Shown piece after piece: positions 24,356-37,521 of a DNA stretch of 64,000 nt (position 1 is its first letter; every line of letters begins with the position of its first letter). The position numbers and the translations under genes are program-made. The DNA is from Cyanoderma ruficeps (lineage: Eukaryota > Chordata > Aves > Passeriformes > Timaliidae): NCBI GenBank assembly GCA_008694505.1, contig VZDJ01000056.1, forward strand, positions 11,728,051-11,792,050. The letters run 5' to 3'. The notes beneath the pieces were generated by a model that was not told where the DNA came from, searched no databases, and saw only the letters and a program-made list of their open reading frames with translations.

Positions 24356-25240
24356 AATTAACCCTCCAAATGAACCCATTTGTGTTGTTGCCTTCCAACC
24401 CAACCCCCTGCAGGACCCCTGGGACCTCGCCGACGTTACAGAAACCCGTTCAGGAATGAACAACCTCGCTGAAAACTGAGCACGTTCATTTCAGGCTGTG
24501 CAGAGCATCTCCTCCTCAGCCATCAGCTCATTAGAGCCCCGGTTTGTTCCCTTTATTGCACATCGATTATTGCGAGGAGGAAATCGGTGCTGGCACAGCC
24601 TCTCCCTGCGCTTACCTGTTGCTAAAACCCTTTTTATTCGGGCCGTAAAGGTTTCTTTTCTCTGCCTTTATTGCCTGTGCCAGGATCCGGTGCAGCTCCT
24701 GCCGGCAGGAGCGAGGGGCTGTTGGCACAGCAGAGAGCCCTCTGCCCAGACAGGCTGTAAAATCGGGGCAGAGGCATTGTTTGCTGCAGCACACAGACAC
24801 CAAATCTGACGGCAGCACTTCCAGCTTCTCATTAAGTTCCTTTCCAGGGCCCGATAAAAGTGGCATTCTTGGAAAAAGGCTTTTGGAGGAGCAGCTCTGC
24901 CGTTTGTTTCAGTGGGAGCAGGGGGGGCACGGCAAGAGGAAAATAACATTATTTCGCTCCCAGGCGATGGGCGAAGCTCTCCAGGGTGAGGCACGAGAAA
25001 TAAAGGGAGCGTTCCGCAGGATTTTTACACCTCACGAGCCGCGGCGCTCACACATTCAAATCCTGAAAAGCTTTCCAGATTTGTGATGTTCATCGGTTTA
25101 GGCAAAGTTACGAAGGCCGGGAGAGGGAAAAGTGAATCACTGGGGCCTCAGAGAGTTTCCATTATTCCCACAGTCACGCAGACCATAAACTCAGGGAGAA
25201 GCTGACAGGTTTTGAGGCCTCTCGCCGGTGGGAGGGTGCT
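24356..25240. other. Noncoding DNA
   Basis: Overlapping frames of 84-108 codons occur on both strands at 24,498-25,086. No splice or domain support. Confidence 0.4.
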
Positions 25241-25720
25241 TTAAGTGCTTTACAAGATTGCTCTTGTAAGTTGTTAGTAGATTATGTGTGATAGAAGCAA
25301 ATCTGGTGCCCCCAAAGACTGGGGGTAGTAAACATAATTACGTGTAGCGTTCTGCGGCTTCACAAAAGGATTTGTTGTTCCCCACTGCGGTTCCATTGAT
25401 TTTATACCTTTCTGAGCACACAAAATAGCAATTAGTCAATGCTGCACACTGCATTTCTGACAGGTATAAAATTATAGTGCCAATTATTTTGCACAAGTTG
25501 ATGAACAACAGCAGAGGTTTCTGCACAGTCCCTGAGACAGCGCTGGCAGAGAAATCTGTCACTTCAACGTTTGAAAGGTGTGACTGTGATTTCCAATAAA
25601 ATGGAATAAAAAGCTTTGTGATGCGTGCGTGCCGTGCGGTTTTTATTATAATGGTGGCCCCTTCTTTAACTGACACATAATAACATTTGGTAAATCTTAA
25701 CCACTGCAGAGTAATTTACT
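25241..25720. other. Conserved-element-like block
   Basis: Repeat-free AT-rich DNA (cacaaaatagcaattagtca, ataaaattatagtgccaatt, ttttattataatggtgg). The minus strand is open for 112 codons (25,338-25,676), unusually long for this composition. However, the translation shows no domain, and no splice sites frame it. I favour a conserved noncoding element. Confidence 0.35.
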
Positions 25721-26330
25721 ACTGTCTGAGGTCTCTCTGACTTTACCCTTCCCGGAGGAATAACGTAAGGAGCTTCCACTTTAAAGGAAATAAATCTGTA
25801 CCAGCTGACCACAGAAAATCTTTACCCCTTTGTGGCACTTATTTCACTCCCAGGCAGCTGAAACAGAACATTTTGCTCCGGGGCAAGTGGAATTCCACAG
25901 CCCCAAAAAGGTGGGGTTTGCATAGAGGTTCAGTTTAATTTCAATCTTTCTTTAATTTGAATTATTTCATCTCTTTGCCAGACGAGTAAATGACAAATCC
26001 AACGAGCTCTGCCGCTGGCTTTGGTGGCTGAAAGGCAGCTCAGGAGTTCTGCTCTGTCCTCCGAGGGGAAGGTGGAATTTTCCAAGCAGGAATGCATTGC
26101 AGGGGAAGCTGCTGCACTCACACACCTCTGCCTGAAGTCCCATCATTGGCAGCAATTTGGGGAATTACACATTTCAGAGATTGCCCCTGAGTTCGCTGCT
26201 CCAGGGCAGCCTGGACGGGAACACCCAGTTCTGCAGGGCTGAGAGAAACACTTGTGAAATCTGATTTCCCAGAGAAGGTGGGGAGTTACCCCAGAGCCTC
26301 TCCCTGGCTGGGATTCCTATCCACGATGCC
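25721..26330. other. Noncoding DNA
   Basis: Nothing specific seen. Confidence 0.4.
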
Positions 26331-26553
26331 CAGTTTGGATAAATTCATCAGGTTATAACCCACAGTTTGGATAAATTGATCAGGTTATAATCCCCAGTTT
26401 GGATAAATTCATCAGGTTATAACCCACAGTTTGGATAAATTCATCAGGTTATAATCTCCAGTTTGGATAAATTCATCAGGTTATAACCCACAGTTTGGAT
26501 AAATTGATCAGGTTATAACCCACAGTTTGGATAAATTCATCAGGTTATAACCC
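26331..26553. repeat. Minisatellite, 32-bp unit, 7 copies
   Basis: Seven copies of 'cagtttggataaattcatca' plus 'ggttataaccca', with attcatc/attgatc and aaccc/aatcc variants. Confidence 0.95.
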
Positions 26554-27627
26554 GTGTGAGGCTGGGGGAGAAGGGATGAACGATTTCTCGTCCTCAGCTG
26601 TCACCGCATGGATGGAGGAGAATCTCCCTGGAATGGCAGAGGAGGAACTCCCGGAGTTCCTGGGGGATTCCCTGGAATCCCGAGGAGCAGCATCCCCGCG
26701 GGGCAGCGCTGGCTAATCAAGCATCGCTGAGGCTAATGAGGGCGAGGTGAAGGCAGGTTAACAACGGCCTCTGAGGGAGCTGGAAACAGGGAAAAATTCC
26801 TGCCCGGCCTCTGGCAGATCCTCCAGGACATCCCAAACACTCCGAGGTGCTGCCCATGCCCTCGGTGGTCCTCATGGATGGTCCCTCCCCGGGGAATTTA
26901 AGGCTCCCAATTTCCCCCTGCCACAATCTTTTCTGAACTGGGACCTTTTTGCTCCTTCCCTCCAGCCAAGAACCTCCCCCAGCTTCTTCCAAAGGTAATT
27001 TTTTAGGTCTTAGGTTGTGCCAGCCATCCCCAGTGTCAGAGGTGAATTTATTTCAAACTGAACAACAACATTTAATTTCTGTGCCCTCCAAATCCATTTT
27101 TGTCGCCTGAAGTTTACCTGCCCTGCCACACTGCAAGCAGCTCCGTGGTGTGGGTCACCCTCTAGGGAAAAGGGAAAGAGATCCTAAAACTTTCTTCTTT
27201 CTTGATGGCTTTTTAACAATTTGATAAAAATTTATTAGGTGGGAATTTGGGCTGAAAATCTACATGTCTCCTAATGAAAGCTTTTAATGAATGTGTTTAA
27301 AACCCTGAACTGCACCCAGCCATTGCCCTTTGGCTAAGGGGAAGGTTTTTCTTGTGCCAATAAAAGTAAATTCTCTTCATCCCTTTCACCTCTACGCTCC
27401 TTAATTTAGGAACTGTATTTGGCAGCTGGCTGAGCCTGTGGAGTTTTCCTAAAATCATTATTTTGTATTTCCTTTGGAATGTTTGGGTGGAAAACTTGGT
27501 GCTTTTGGCCTCGAGTGGCTGAATGAGGCTGAGCAACGTCTGGTTGTTTTTAGGGTGGGTTAAATTTGACCCCATTTGTCCGTTCCCAGCTGGGGACCCT
27601 GGAGATGGGGCTGCTGCTCTGCTCCAT
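26554..27627. other. Noncoding DNA
   Basis: GC-rich to 27,000, then AT-rich. No gene supported. Confidence 0.4.
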
Positions 27628-27676
27628 GGGATGGGATAATGGGATGGGGTGGGATGGGATGGGATGGGATGGGATT
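27628..27676. repeat. (GGGAT)n microsatellite
   Basis: About eight GGGAT periods with a few variants. The regularly spaced GGG runs could form a G-quadruplex on the plus strand. Confidence 0.9.
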
Positions 27677-30600
27677 ATTCCCTTCCCTACTTGGGGGCCC
27701 TGCTGGCATTACCCTGGGCTGCTGAGATGGGTGTTTTAAACCCACTATAAACCACCCAAAGATGGATGTAAAAACTAAATCCCTGCGAAGGTGATGATCA
27801 TTTAGAGACAAACAATATTCTGATTTTTGCTGTTGTTGTCCTGCTGCACTGATGACGTGTGGCTCCACCCAATGCCAGCCCCAGCTATTGTTTTTCAGCT
27901 CAACTTTTGATTTTAGCCGAGCGGAATAAACGGCTTTGAACCGCTTATCACGGGAAGGAAAGAAAGGACATGGAAGTGTTCTGTTGATTTGACGGGTCAG
28001 GTGAAATATTTCACAAATTAGCAGCACATTTAGCTCAAAGGAGAGCTGGGGAGTGAAATTTCCCTGCGTGATGTTATGGCCTGGAAGGGAATTACACCGG
28101 CAGCATCCGGCAGGGGAAACTGGCAGAAGTTCAGCCCCAAGTTCTTGTAGGAGCAGAATAGAAGAGCCAGGTGCAGGAGGAGATTTCGTGAATTAAAAAT
28201 GATCTCCCCGCTCAGTCCGGGAGATCTCAGCACATCTGGCTGCTTTGGAAATGTCTGTGATTCCTTTCGGTACTCGGGAGGGAAATGAAGGAATTCGGGA
28301 CGTGTGAAGTGCTCTGTTAACTCCAGCAATTTGTGCCTTGTGCGGCTCCTGTGCGAATCTCAGCACTCGTTTGTTCCTCTGCATTCACCGCAGAGAAGTT
28401 TCTCACCGAACTCGGTTCTCACCATGTCTTTTGCCAGGACAAAACCAAACAAACTTGGTAGGGAATCACTCACCCGGGTTCTTTCACCACTTAATGAGCT
28501 TTATTTGTGTCTAACAGCCCACGGCAGCAGCAAAGGGAGAATTGAGGAGATTCCGGTCCGTTCCAGCCCTGCCAGAAATGCAAAGCGCGATGGGCACTCG
28601 GCTGCTCTTTGCAGGTTTGTCCCGGTTGTGGACGTTCCTCAGCCTCATTAGTTGTGGAATTCATTTGGAGAGTTCCCCGTTAGGGATCTGCTGCTTTATT
28701 GCTGAAAAGGGATCATCGGTTTGTTTAGATGGCCAGAAGTTCTTACGGGCTGTGGTTGTCCTTCTGCAGGGAGGGCAGAGTCTGGGTTTGCAACTCACCC
28801 GGAATGTCGGGGTGGGTGTGGGGAGAAGCAGAGCCAGGGAAAGGCAGGGGGCCCCTGACTCCAGCAGCACTTTCCCATGAGGAATTCCCAGGGAGGAATT
28901 CCCGGCTGCTCTGTTCCCTCTGCAGTGGGGCGGCCAGGAGAGGGATTTGGGATGTGGATGTTTCTGCTGCTTCCAGCAGGACTCTCTGCTGTTCCTGCAC
29001 CAGCAGGAATCTCTTCCCTTTTGTTTGCTGGCTCTCAGCAGTTAAATGTAAACAGCCTGTTCTTATTTTCTTAACAAAAACAATTCGAGGCACTTCCCAG
29101 AAGTTAGGGATCATGAACAATGGAAGATTTTATTTTTAATTTCCAGAACAAAATAAGACTATGAAATGATTCGGCAAAACACTTGAATCCAATTAGGAAA
29201 CAACTTGGTGAAGGAGAAAACCTTGACACTTATTTTGAGTATTTGATTCCCTACAATATCAATTTAAATGTAAATTGTGCTTTGGAGAAGAATGCTTCCA
29301 TCAGAGGCTAAAAGCATGTGGTTTATTCTTAGTGTTTTACAACTGGATTATCTCAGACCCGGCTTTATAGTTATTGCCTGTGGGCAGATTTCCACCTCAG
29401 CACTTAGAGCACAGGCACCAATACACTTCTGCATCTGTTTTCCAGCAGATTGGCGATAGAATTCTGTGGTTAAATAAGGAATTTTATGATTTCTGTTCCC
29501 GTCGTAGATTGCAGTCGGTATATCTAGGTTTGATTTTGGCCATAAAATTTGTAGCCTGCGAATGAGCGGGGTAAGAAGTTGCAGGTTGGATTGTCAGGGG
29601 CAGAATGGAAGTGCTTAAGGAGGAATGGAAGTATTTAAGGAGGAAAGGTCCCGGGGGGAGCCTTGAGCTGTGTTCAGTGCCAGGTGACGAGGTGTGTCCA
29701 TGGCCGTGTCTCATCATCCCAGAGCTGGGCTCTGCTCAGCGTGACCCTTCCAGAAAATTCAGTGTCCGGTGTTCCTCATGGCAGCAGCCTGAGATCCCTC
29801 TCAAACAGCCCCGAAACCGCTCCAGCTCCTGCCTGGGGATCAGAGCAACCCCCAGGGAATGTGTGTTTGAAAAATGCCAGAGTGGCTGCTGGGGATGCTG
29901 TGGATGATCCCAGGAGAACACAGGGTACCTGGAGATGGGAGAAACACCAAATACAATGACACTGACTGCTATTCCCAGAATCTAACAAGGTTTTTTTAAA
30001 GTGTTTCAAGTGTTTGGATGTGTTTCAGACAAGCTCTTAGTGCAGGGCTTGGATCTCTTCAGTTGCAGCTCTCTCCCAAGCCTGCCTGTGCCCGGCTCGT
30101 TTGGGTTTGCTTTGCAGCAGCTCCACCCAAATATTAAAGGTAGTAAATGCCCCTGTATAGCTACATTTTAAAAGAAACTTTTGAAGAAGTGAAAATTTGG
30201 AGGATTAATGGTTCACCTTTCACATTTCTCGTGAAATACAAGCAGGCAGTGCCCTGGCAGGAAAGGGTGGTGACCCCTGCCATGAGCTGAGAGCACCAGC
30301 CTGGCAGTCTCCTCACCATGGACATGTCCTGTGGGCTCAGGCATTTTTTAGAAAGGAGATTTAGTTCTTTTTATATTTTTTAATTTTTTTTTTTAAATCA
30401 GTGCTTTAAGACTTGTTTTTCCTTGTACTTTCCTTAACAAGCCTGATGTAGAGCTGAGCAGGGGCTGCCTTAGAGCTGTTCTACACTCCAGGAATTGCCC
30501 TGCAAACAGGGATTTGTCTTTTCTCATTTCCAACACGCGTTGGTTACACCTTAGATTGATGTGTCAGGGTTGGTTTTTTTTTTCCCCCTTTCCTCCAGAA

Positions 30601-31590
30601 ACTTTTCTCTATCTTGGCATTTGGCAACTTGGTGCTCCAGCCTCGTTGTTCTGCTCTGTTTGTGTTTTTCAAAACGTGTGCTCTACAGGCAGGAAATAAA
30701 TCCCGAGGTGGAGGGCACCTGTGTGGAACAGCCCCGTGTCAAAGGCAGATAAAATATCTCCCAGTCCCTGACAGCATCAGATTTTTGTCACCCCGTTAAC
30801 GCCGGCTCCCTATCGCTCAGCAGGAGAAACACTTTGCCTCTTGATTTATGGGCCCTGACAGGGAAGTGTCCAGGATGATTAATTACAGCCCTAAATGACA
30901 GTGCCCCCATTCACACCTCCCCGGCCCGGATGGTTGGAATTAATAAATATATCTGCGTGGAATTTGCCGTTGCCTGTTCAAATATTGATACACTTGACGT
31001 GCTGGGGAGGGATTGAGCGGAGGCAAAGCCTTGCAGTCAGTGCCTGGCTGCATTAACAGCAGATTGTAGGGAGGGAGAGGAGCAGAAGATTCTGGAGCTG
31101 ATTGGAAGCTCAGGAATGGTTTTCAGAGGAAATGTTATGACATTTCTCTGGCAGTTTCAGCCCTTGCTTTCCGCAAGAGTTTGGATGATTTTGTCTCTGT
31201 ATTTGTCATTTATTTTTGAAAATGTTGGCTTTGGAAGTCTGTTAATTACCTTGAGGACTGTGTTTTTGGGGACTGGGTCTGGCACGTTGGGGTCCTCATG
31301 AAGTTCTGAGGAGAGCAGAGTCACTGAGCAGCCAAAATCTCTCTGTTCCTTGTCCAACCCCTCCTTTCAGCCCTGGTTTGGGTGACTCTGATGAGATTCA
31401 CTTGCTCCAGTGGATTTTGGGGTGGGCAGCTCTCAGGGCACAGAGAGGGAACAGAATCACATCTGGGGCCAGAGCTGGGGGATTTCTAATGACACTCTGG
31501 GGCTGCAAAGAAGAGCAGCCCCACCTCAGGAGGGATGTTTGGACCCATTTTTCCAGCTCCTCCAGGTTATTCTTGGAGCAATGCAGGAAA
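27677..31590. other. Noncoding DNA with conserved-looking islands
   Basis: Repeat-free AT-rich islands include 29,040-29,570 (caatatcaatttaaatgtaa, ccataaaatttgtagcctg) and 30,840-31,060 (ccaggatgattaattacagc, ggaattaataaatatatctg). A T-rich run lies at 30,370-30,400. Frames up to 155 codons are open on both strands and lack support. Confidence 0.35.
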
Positions 31591-32038
31591 TGGATTTGTG
31601 GGGAATTCCCAAAGCCTGGCAGAAGGCTCACACAGGCCTGTGCATCTGTGAGCAAACTCTGAGATAAAATATCCTGACTGAGGAGGGCCATGGGACAGCA
31701 CAGGCATGGCTGAGAGAGAAATGGAACTGGAAACAAGTTTCAAGGGATGGCCTTGCAAATAAGACCGGATACTTTGGAGAAACAGAACTAGGAAAGGTGC
31801 ATTGTAGTGGGACCCACGAGGGGTGATTTTAGATGTTTGGTTTTAAGGTATTTACAGCATTGTGTGGCAAAAGCTGACAGGCCAAGAAATGCTCATAATG
31901 GATTGTGATTAGGAAATAGTTTGGGTTCTGATTGTGATGGCGTGAATTGTAACATCTGTGCTGTCTCAGCCTTCACATAGGACTGAAAGCAGAATAAAAG
32001 TTTTTCAAACACTTCTCAGTTTCCCCACCTCTGGGTCA
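31591..32038 (+). mobile_element. LTR-like repeat, family B copy 2
   Basis: A 448-bp block from TGGATTTGT to GGGTCA, matching 18,999-19,442 in inverted orientation about 12 kb away. The polyadenylation signal (agaataaaag) is about 45 bases before the end, as in copy 1. There are scattered substitutions and small indels, so both are old copies. No internal retroviral genes are present. Confidence 0.6.
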
Positions 32039-35000
32039 GAAAAGGGTGTGATCTGACAGAGCAGCTCTTGCCCACGCTGGGTAAAGAGTCAAACTCCTGC
32101 AAATGTGCAATTTGCACATAAAATTCTCAGCAAGAACACCAGGGTCAGTCAGATGGCAGCTCTGTCCCCCTGGTGATCGCCCCAGGGCTGGGGAGGTCCG
32201 AGCGGCGATGGAAAATCTGGGAAATCCGAGTGGTGACCCCAGCAGAGCAACGGAGCCTCCCGAGGGGTGTGACAGGAGCCAAATGGATCCCTGAGTTCCC
32301 TGACCTTGGAGAGGGATGTTTCCTCTTCAGCAGCACTGGAACCTGCAGTTCAGATCCCTTAATGTCGATTTTTTGGGGCTGCTCCCCTTCAAATTCCATC
32401 CTCCCCTTGCACGGGAAGCCCAGCACGGGACACGCAAAGCGTGGCTGGTTTTGGCTGCCCCGAACCAAACTCTGAGTTTTCAGGCTCAAAGTGTAAATCC
32501 AAAGGGTAAATGGAAATTTTCAGGTATTTTTTTCTGCGTTCACCTGACACCTGTGCTTGTCCAGCTCCTCCTCCGGTGCCCTCGTGGAAAGGCAACGCTG
32601 CCTTCTGGAGCTCCTTTCAACTCCAACATTTTTGTGGAGTTTATTTTCGGTTTTAGCTTGAACTCTCTGCCTCAGCCCCCTGTGTGTGAAGTGGAGATAA
32701 TTTCGCTGCCTTACCTTGTCAGTTTAATTAATGTTGTGGAGCATTCAGATAGCGACAAACAGCCGAGAAAAGCCCAAAGGAAATGAAAAAATTCTTCCTC
32801 GGGAGCAGCGTTTGGACAGTCGGCAGGAGATAAGGCTCAGACACACACTGAAAAATGAGGCAACCCCAAAATATTAAACCCAGGCTCATTTAGGGGGGAG
32901 GATTGAGCTCGGTGTGCTGGGGGAGCAGCAGACACACGCGTGGGGAAGGGCTGATGATGTAATTAAAAACTTGTCAGTGGAGGAGATGCACAGGCAGGTG
33001 GGGCTGAGGATGGAGAGAGAAATTTTCTCCGTGTCAGTAATTTCTGTAATTACTGAGGGCCTTAAATGAGATGTCCTGGCTGGTTACCGTGCCCCGAGCT
33101 TGTATTAAAATCACTAAAAACACAAACACTTTTATTANTGAACCTCTTAAACTTCAATTAGAAAAAAATATTTCCCTGTGAAACTCCATCTATTTTCCTG
33201 TTATTTCTGGGTGGATCCTGATAGGAAAATGTGTTGTGGATTACAGGGCCAGATGTTCCATAGGGGGAAAAAAAAATACATGGTTTATTCTCAATTGAAC
33301 CTTTAAAGGAAAAAAAAGAAATATACGCAGGCACGAAACCAGAGGGTTTTGATTGGGTTTTCTTTTTATTAAAATGAGAATAAGGCCTGCAAACCCACCT
33401 GCTTCAGGATGAATTAATTTGGCCGTGATTTTGTGCAGTGACATCAGGGAGATGATGCTCAGGGCTCAGAGGGTTCCAGCAGCTGGGAGGGGATGGGATG
33501 AGCGGCCACCACACGTGTTAATTCCTGCCTTTTATGGGCTGCTGGCGCTTCCAGGAGCAGCTGATGGCTTCATTTCCATGGAAGGGGAGAGGGAATTGCA
33601 GCTTGATTAGGTACAGGTCAGCTGGGGGTACAACTGAACATCTAAATTCATGCAAAGGGATCCTTGGTGTGGTAAAATTCACACCCAGAGCAGTCGTTGT
33701 CCTTCACCTGGCTGCTGAAGGGCTCCCCAACGCACAGGGAGAGGGGAAAAAAAGTCCTCAGATTAATTGCAAATTCCATTCACACCCTTCCCCAAATGAT
33801 TTTGAATTTTCTTTGAAATGACAAGCAATTATGGCCTTTTTTTTTTTCTTCCAGGGAGATAAAACATCTCTCAGATTCTTTCAGGTGTGTGGTTAAACTG
33901 CATTCATAATGGAGGGCTGCAGGAATTAGTGTGAAGTGTGATTGTGAGTAAAGAAGGGAAGGAAAGGCTCTGTGAAGCACCAGAGCTGTTGTGGGATTGT
34001 GCAGATTTGAGCAGCGTGCGGCACTTTCCCCCAGGAGCTCTGAAAAATCACCTGGGATAAAGCACGGACTGTGGAGGAATGGAGTGAGCTTGTGTGGAGT
34101 GATTCACATTTGTCTTACGGGCCTCGGGAAAGGCAAATCTTGAATGAAACCTCCGGCTGAATCCCCCCTTTGCTCTGGGATCCTTCCTGCTGCTCCTGCC
34201 CGCACCAGCTTCAATTCCAGGCTGGGACAGCATAGAGCCACTTGTACATCCCCAAGATCTCCAGGGTTTGGGGCTGCAGGGCCCCGTGGCCGTAAAATAA
34301 ACTTTTTCTAACCGCAGCAATTCCTCTGAACCTCTGTCGTTCTCGCTTCTCCTTTAAATCCAGGCCTGGAAGGTGCGAAATGCCGGGATTGCTGTCCCAG
34401 GAGAAGGAACGCTCTGTTTAGATCTGAAACGTCGGGGGGGAAATAATCCCAATGAATCCGTACCCGTTCAAATGCAGCCCCGCGGAGTGGCAGACGGCCG
34501 GGGGATCATTCAAACCCTGGATTTGTGCATGTGAACGGGCTCATTTGCACGGCGTTCCCAGGTAATGAATTATTCCTGTGTGCCGGCCGGGCTGGGGGCA
34601 GGAGCAGCCCCTGGACTGACTCAGGAATGAGGGAATAAAATCGGCTTCCATCGGAACGATGAGGAGACCGTCCAGGAGGGGCTGAGGAAGGGGTTATCTG
34701 CGGCTCCGTTCTGCGGTGCAGCTCTTTGCTGAGCGCTTCTGGCGCTCCCCGGGTGGATTTTGGTGTCTGGAGGCGCTGCCATCAGTGGGATCTGCTCCGG
34801 GGTGATGTGTGAGCCGGCTGAGGCTGTGGAGGTGTTCTACTTTGGCAGAAATACAACCCGAGGACTCTTCTGGGGCCAAAAGGGCGTTATCCCTCGTTTA
34901 TCCTCTCCTGGGACCCTGTGATGGGCAGAGCTGGGATTCCAATGGAAGTTTTGGGTTCCTCAGGGGCACCGAGCTGGATCTGTGGTGTCCTCACAGTGAC

Positions 35001-35318
35001 CCCTCTGCCCCCCTGAGGGGGACGAGTCCCTCCCAAAACGCTCCAGCTTGGCCTGAACGGAGCCCTGTGCTCAGCCCGGAGCCCCATGCCCCTGCAGAGC
35101 TGAGCAATATTCCGATTTCTGCATCTCCTGCAGCCTGCTCTCCTGCCTGTCCAATGCTCGGATGATTTCCCTGTTCTGGCACTGACCTGGGACGAGCCCA
35201 GCAGGCTGCACCCAAACCCTCCCGGCCCAGGGGAGTCCCCGTGCAGGGATTGTCTTCCTGAATTCCTGGGATATCGGGAAATTTGATAAGAGCTGAAGGA
35301 GAACAGGGCTGGGGATAA
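32039..35318. other. Noncoding DNA
   Basis: One ambiguous base (N) is at 33,138. The 33,000-33,420 part is AT-rich and repeat-free (cttaaacttcaattagaaaa). GC-rich DNA from 34,350 has frames on both strands, none credible. Confidence 0.4.
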
Positions 35319-35452
35319 GCAGGAATTGTGGCAGCAGGAATTGTGGCAGCAGGAATTGTGGCAGCAGGAATTGTGGCGGCAGGAATTGTGGCAGCAGGAG
35401 TTCTGGCAGCAGGAATTGTGGCAGCAGGAGTTCTGGCAGCAGGAATTCTGGC
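35319..35452. repeat. Minisatellite, 15-bp unit, 9 copies
   Basis: Nine copies of 'gcaggaattgtggca', with ggagttctgg variants at the right. Because 15 is a multiple of 3, all plus frames without a stop stay open, which gives repeat-type chance proteins. Confidence 0.95.
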
Positions 35453-35594
35453 TGCTGCCTGGTTTCAAGGGGGTAGGGGAGGTATTTTCTGGCACTTGTG
35501 GTGCAGGAGAGACTCTGCTCCGAGGGTGCCTGGAGAGCAGCTGAAAGAGGGGAAATTGAGGTTATATCCAAAAGAAATTCCTCCCTGGGAGGGC

Positions 35595-35725
35595 AGGGAG
35601 GCCCCTGGAAAGTCCCAGGCCAGGTTGGACAGGGCTTGGAGCAGCCTGGGACAGGGAAGGTGTCCCTGCCATGGCCCTGGATGGGTTTAAGTTCCCTTCC
35701 AACCTAAGCTATTTATGATTCTAAA
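35595..35725 (+). mobile_element. CR1-type LINE 3' end
   Basis: 'caggccaggttggacagggc', 'ttggagcagcctgggacagg', 'cccttccaacctaagctatt' and 'tatgattct' form a clear CR1 terminus with a deletion after 'ttggaca'. Confidence 0.85.
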
Positions 35726-37337
35726 TAGAATTTCTTGCTTTCCCTGGCAGTGCTTTCACGTGTTTGACAAACAGCTCAGCACCCTAATTCTTATTTTTAC
35801 ACTTCACTGCCGTTTCATATTGACAGTATCCATCTCTCCCTCCCTTTTAGAGTGAACCTTTCATTGATTTATTGTGATGGTTCTTCAAATCCCTCGTGAG
35901 AGAGCAAATAATCTCTTGGCATTTCACACACCTTTTAATTATAAATAAGTTAAAGAATGGAAAATCCCTCAGAAGCAGGAAGAAGCCTTGTAGTTATATC
36001 TTCTAGGAGAGAAAAAGTAATCGAAGAGAAAGGGAAGAGTGTGTAGGATCATAAAGGAGCTCACTGGGAGTTGTTTATTCCCCTCTGTGCGATGTGTCAG
36101 TGGAGCTGAACTCGGCATTTTATGGATTTCCTCCCCGGCTTGTCTGAGACACGTGTCCATAAACCCTGCTGTGCCGCAGGAGCCTGAGCAGCATCGCTGG
36201 GGAGCTTTTAAATCCCCCTGCACCAAGCTGGGTCACCTGGGGGCTGGGCCTTGGGTGGAGGGGGGGACGTGGGGCCTTTTCAGGGCTGGAACTGTGTGGG
36301 CCTGAGAGATTTCAGCCTGCTGGCAGCTGCTGACTTTTCCCCAAGGGAAAAAATTCTCGAGAAAGCTTCTTCTCCAAACGATCTTGGCAAACAACTCTCC
36401 TTTCTCAAAGCAATCTTTCTCCAGGTGGTGTTTTGCTGTTTCTCTGGTTAACCAATGGGATCAGAGAGGTGTCGTTCTTATTTACTGATCGTGTCAAGTT
36501 TGTATCCAAACACTTTACGAAAAGTTGTAAGAATTTAGACAATAAAGCCTTTTTTTTTTCTATGCTCTTTTCCTTCTGAAATATTTGGAGTCTTTTCGTG
36601 TCCTACAGTGACAGAACTGAGCCAAGGACTGTGGGATGTGGAATATCCTGAGCTGGAAGGGACCCGTTGGAGTGATGGAAGGAGCAGCTGAGGGAGGTCA
36701 GTAGCAGCAATATCAACAAATAAATATCCACAACAAGTGCCCATCATTTCGCTCTGGACTGATAGGCAGGGAGCTGGCAAACAGATGCAATTAGGAATTC
36801 AGCTTGCCCGTAATTACAAAGTACAGCTCGACGCTGCTCACGTTGCTCAAATCAGCTTTGCTGCAGGATGGATGAGGCTCCCACACACCGAGACAACATT
36901 TGAGACCTTTTAATTGTCCTTCTAGAAACAGATTTTCTTGTTGTTACCCACCGGTACTCCCAGTTATCCCGTGCAAATTCCTGAACGGGTGGGAATTCTG
37001 CTTCAGTGGGATGTGTGCTGGTAGATCAGCACCTGCTCTCTCTCCAGGGAAATTATCTTTGGTGATTCGGTGTTTTCCTGAAAAATCTGCACATTAGGAG
37101 AGGGAAAAGAGCCCTGCCATGACTGGTTAACAAATGCCTCACAAAATAATTCCTACAACTTCTTGTTTTTTTCCCATCAGGAAGTTTTTTTTTCCAGCAG
37201 GAAATTACTCTCAAGGAAATTATCAATGGGGCAAACTGCTCTTGCTGCTTCCGTGGGCCTGAGCACCCCCCAGGAATTCTGACTGGAGGGGGTGTGCTGG
37301 GCCTGCAGAAGGAGTTACAGCAGAAATTGTGGAGAAT
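35726..37337. other. Noncoding DNA with a possible reverse CR1 remnant
   Basis: At 36,630-36,672 'atcctgagctggaagggacc' resembles the reverse complement of a CR1 end. The rest, including AT-rich 35,740-36,020, shows no gene. Confidence 0.35.
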
Positions 37338-37521
37338 GTGGGGAATTGGGGGCCCTTTCCAGTGGGAATTGGGGGCCCTTTCCAGGTGGGAATTTGGGGC
37401 CCTTTCCAGTGGGAATTGGGGCCCTTTCCAGTGGGAATGAGGGCCCTTTCCAGTGGGAATTGGGGCCCTTTCCAGTGGGAATTGGGGCCCTTTCCAGTGG
37501 GAATTGGGGCCCTTTCCAGGG
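37338..37521. repeat. Minisatellite, 22-24 bp unit, about 8 copies
   Basis: Copies of 'ggggccctttccagtgggaa' plus tt. One unit reads aatgag for aattgg. Confidence 0.95.

Noticed and set aside
35071..35690. Repetitive proteins of 120-202 codons
   Set aside because: They are translations of the 15-bp minisatellite at 35,319-35,452 in different frames.
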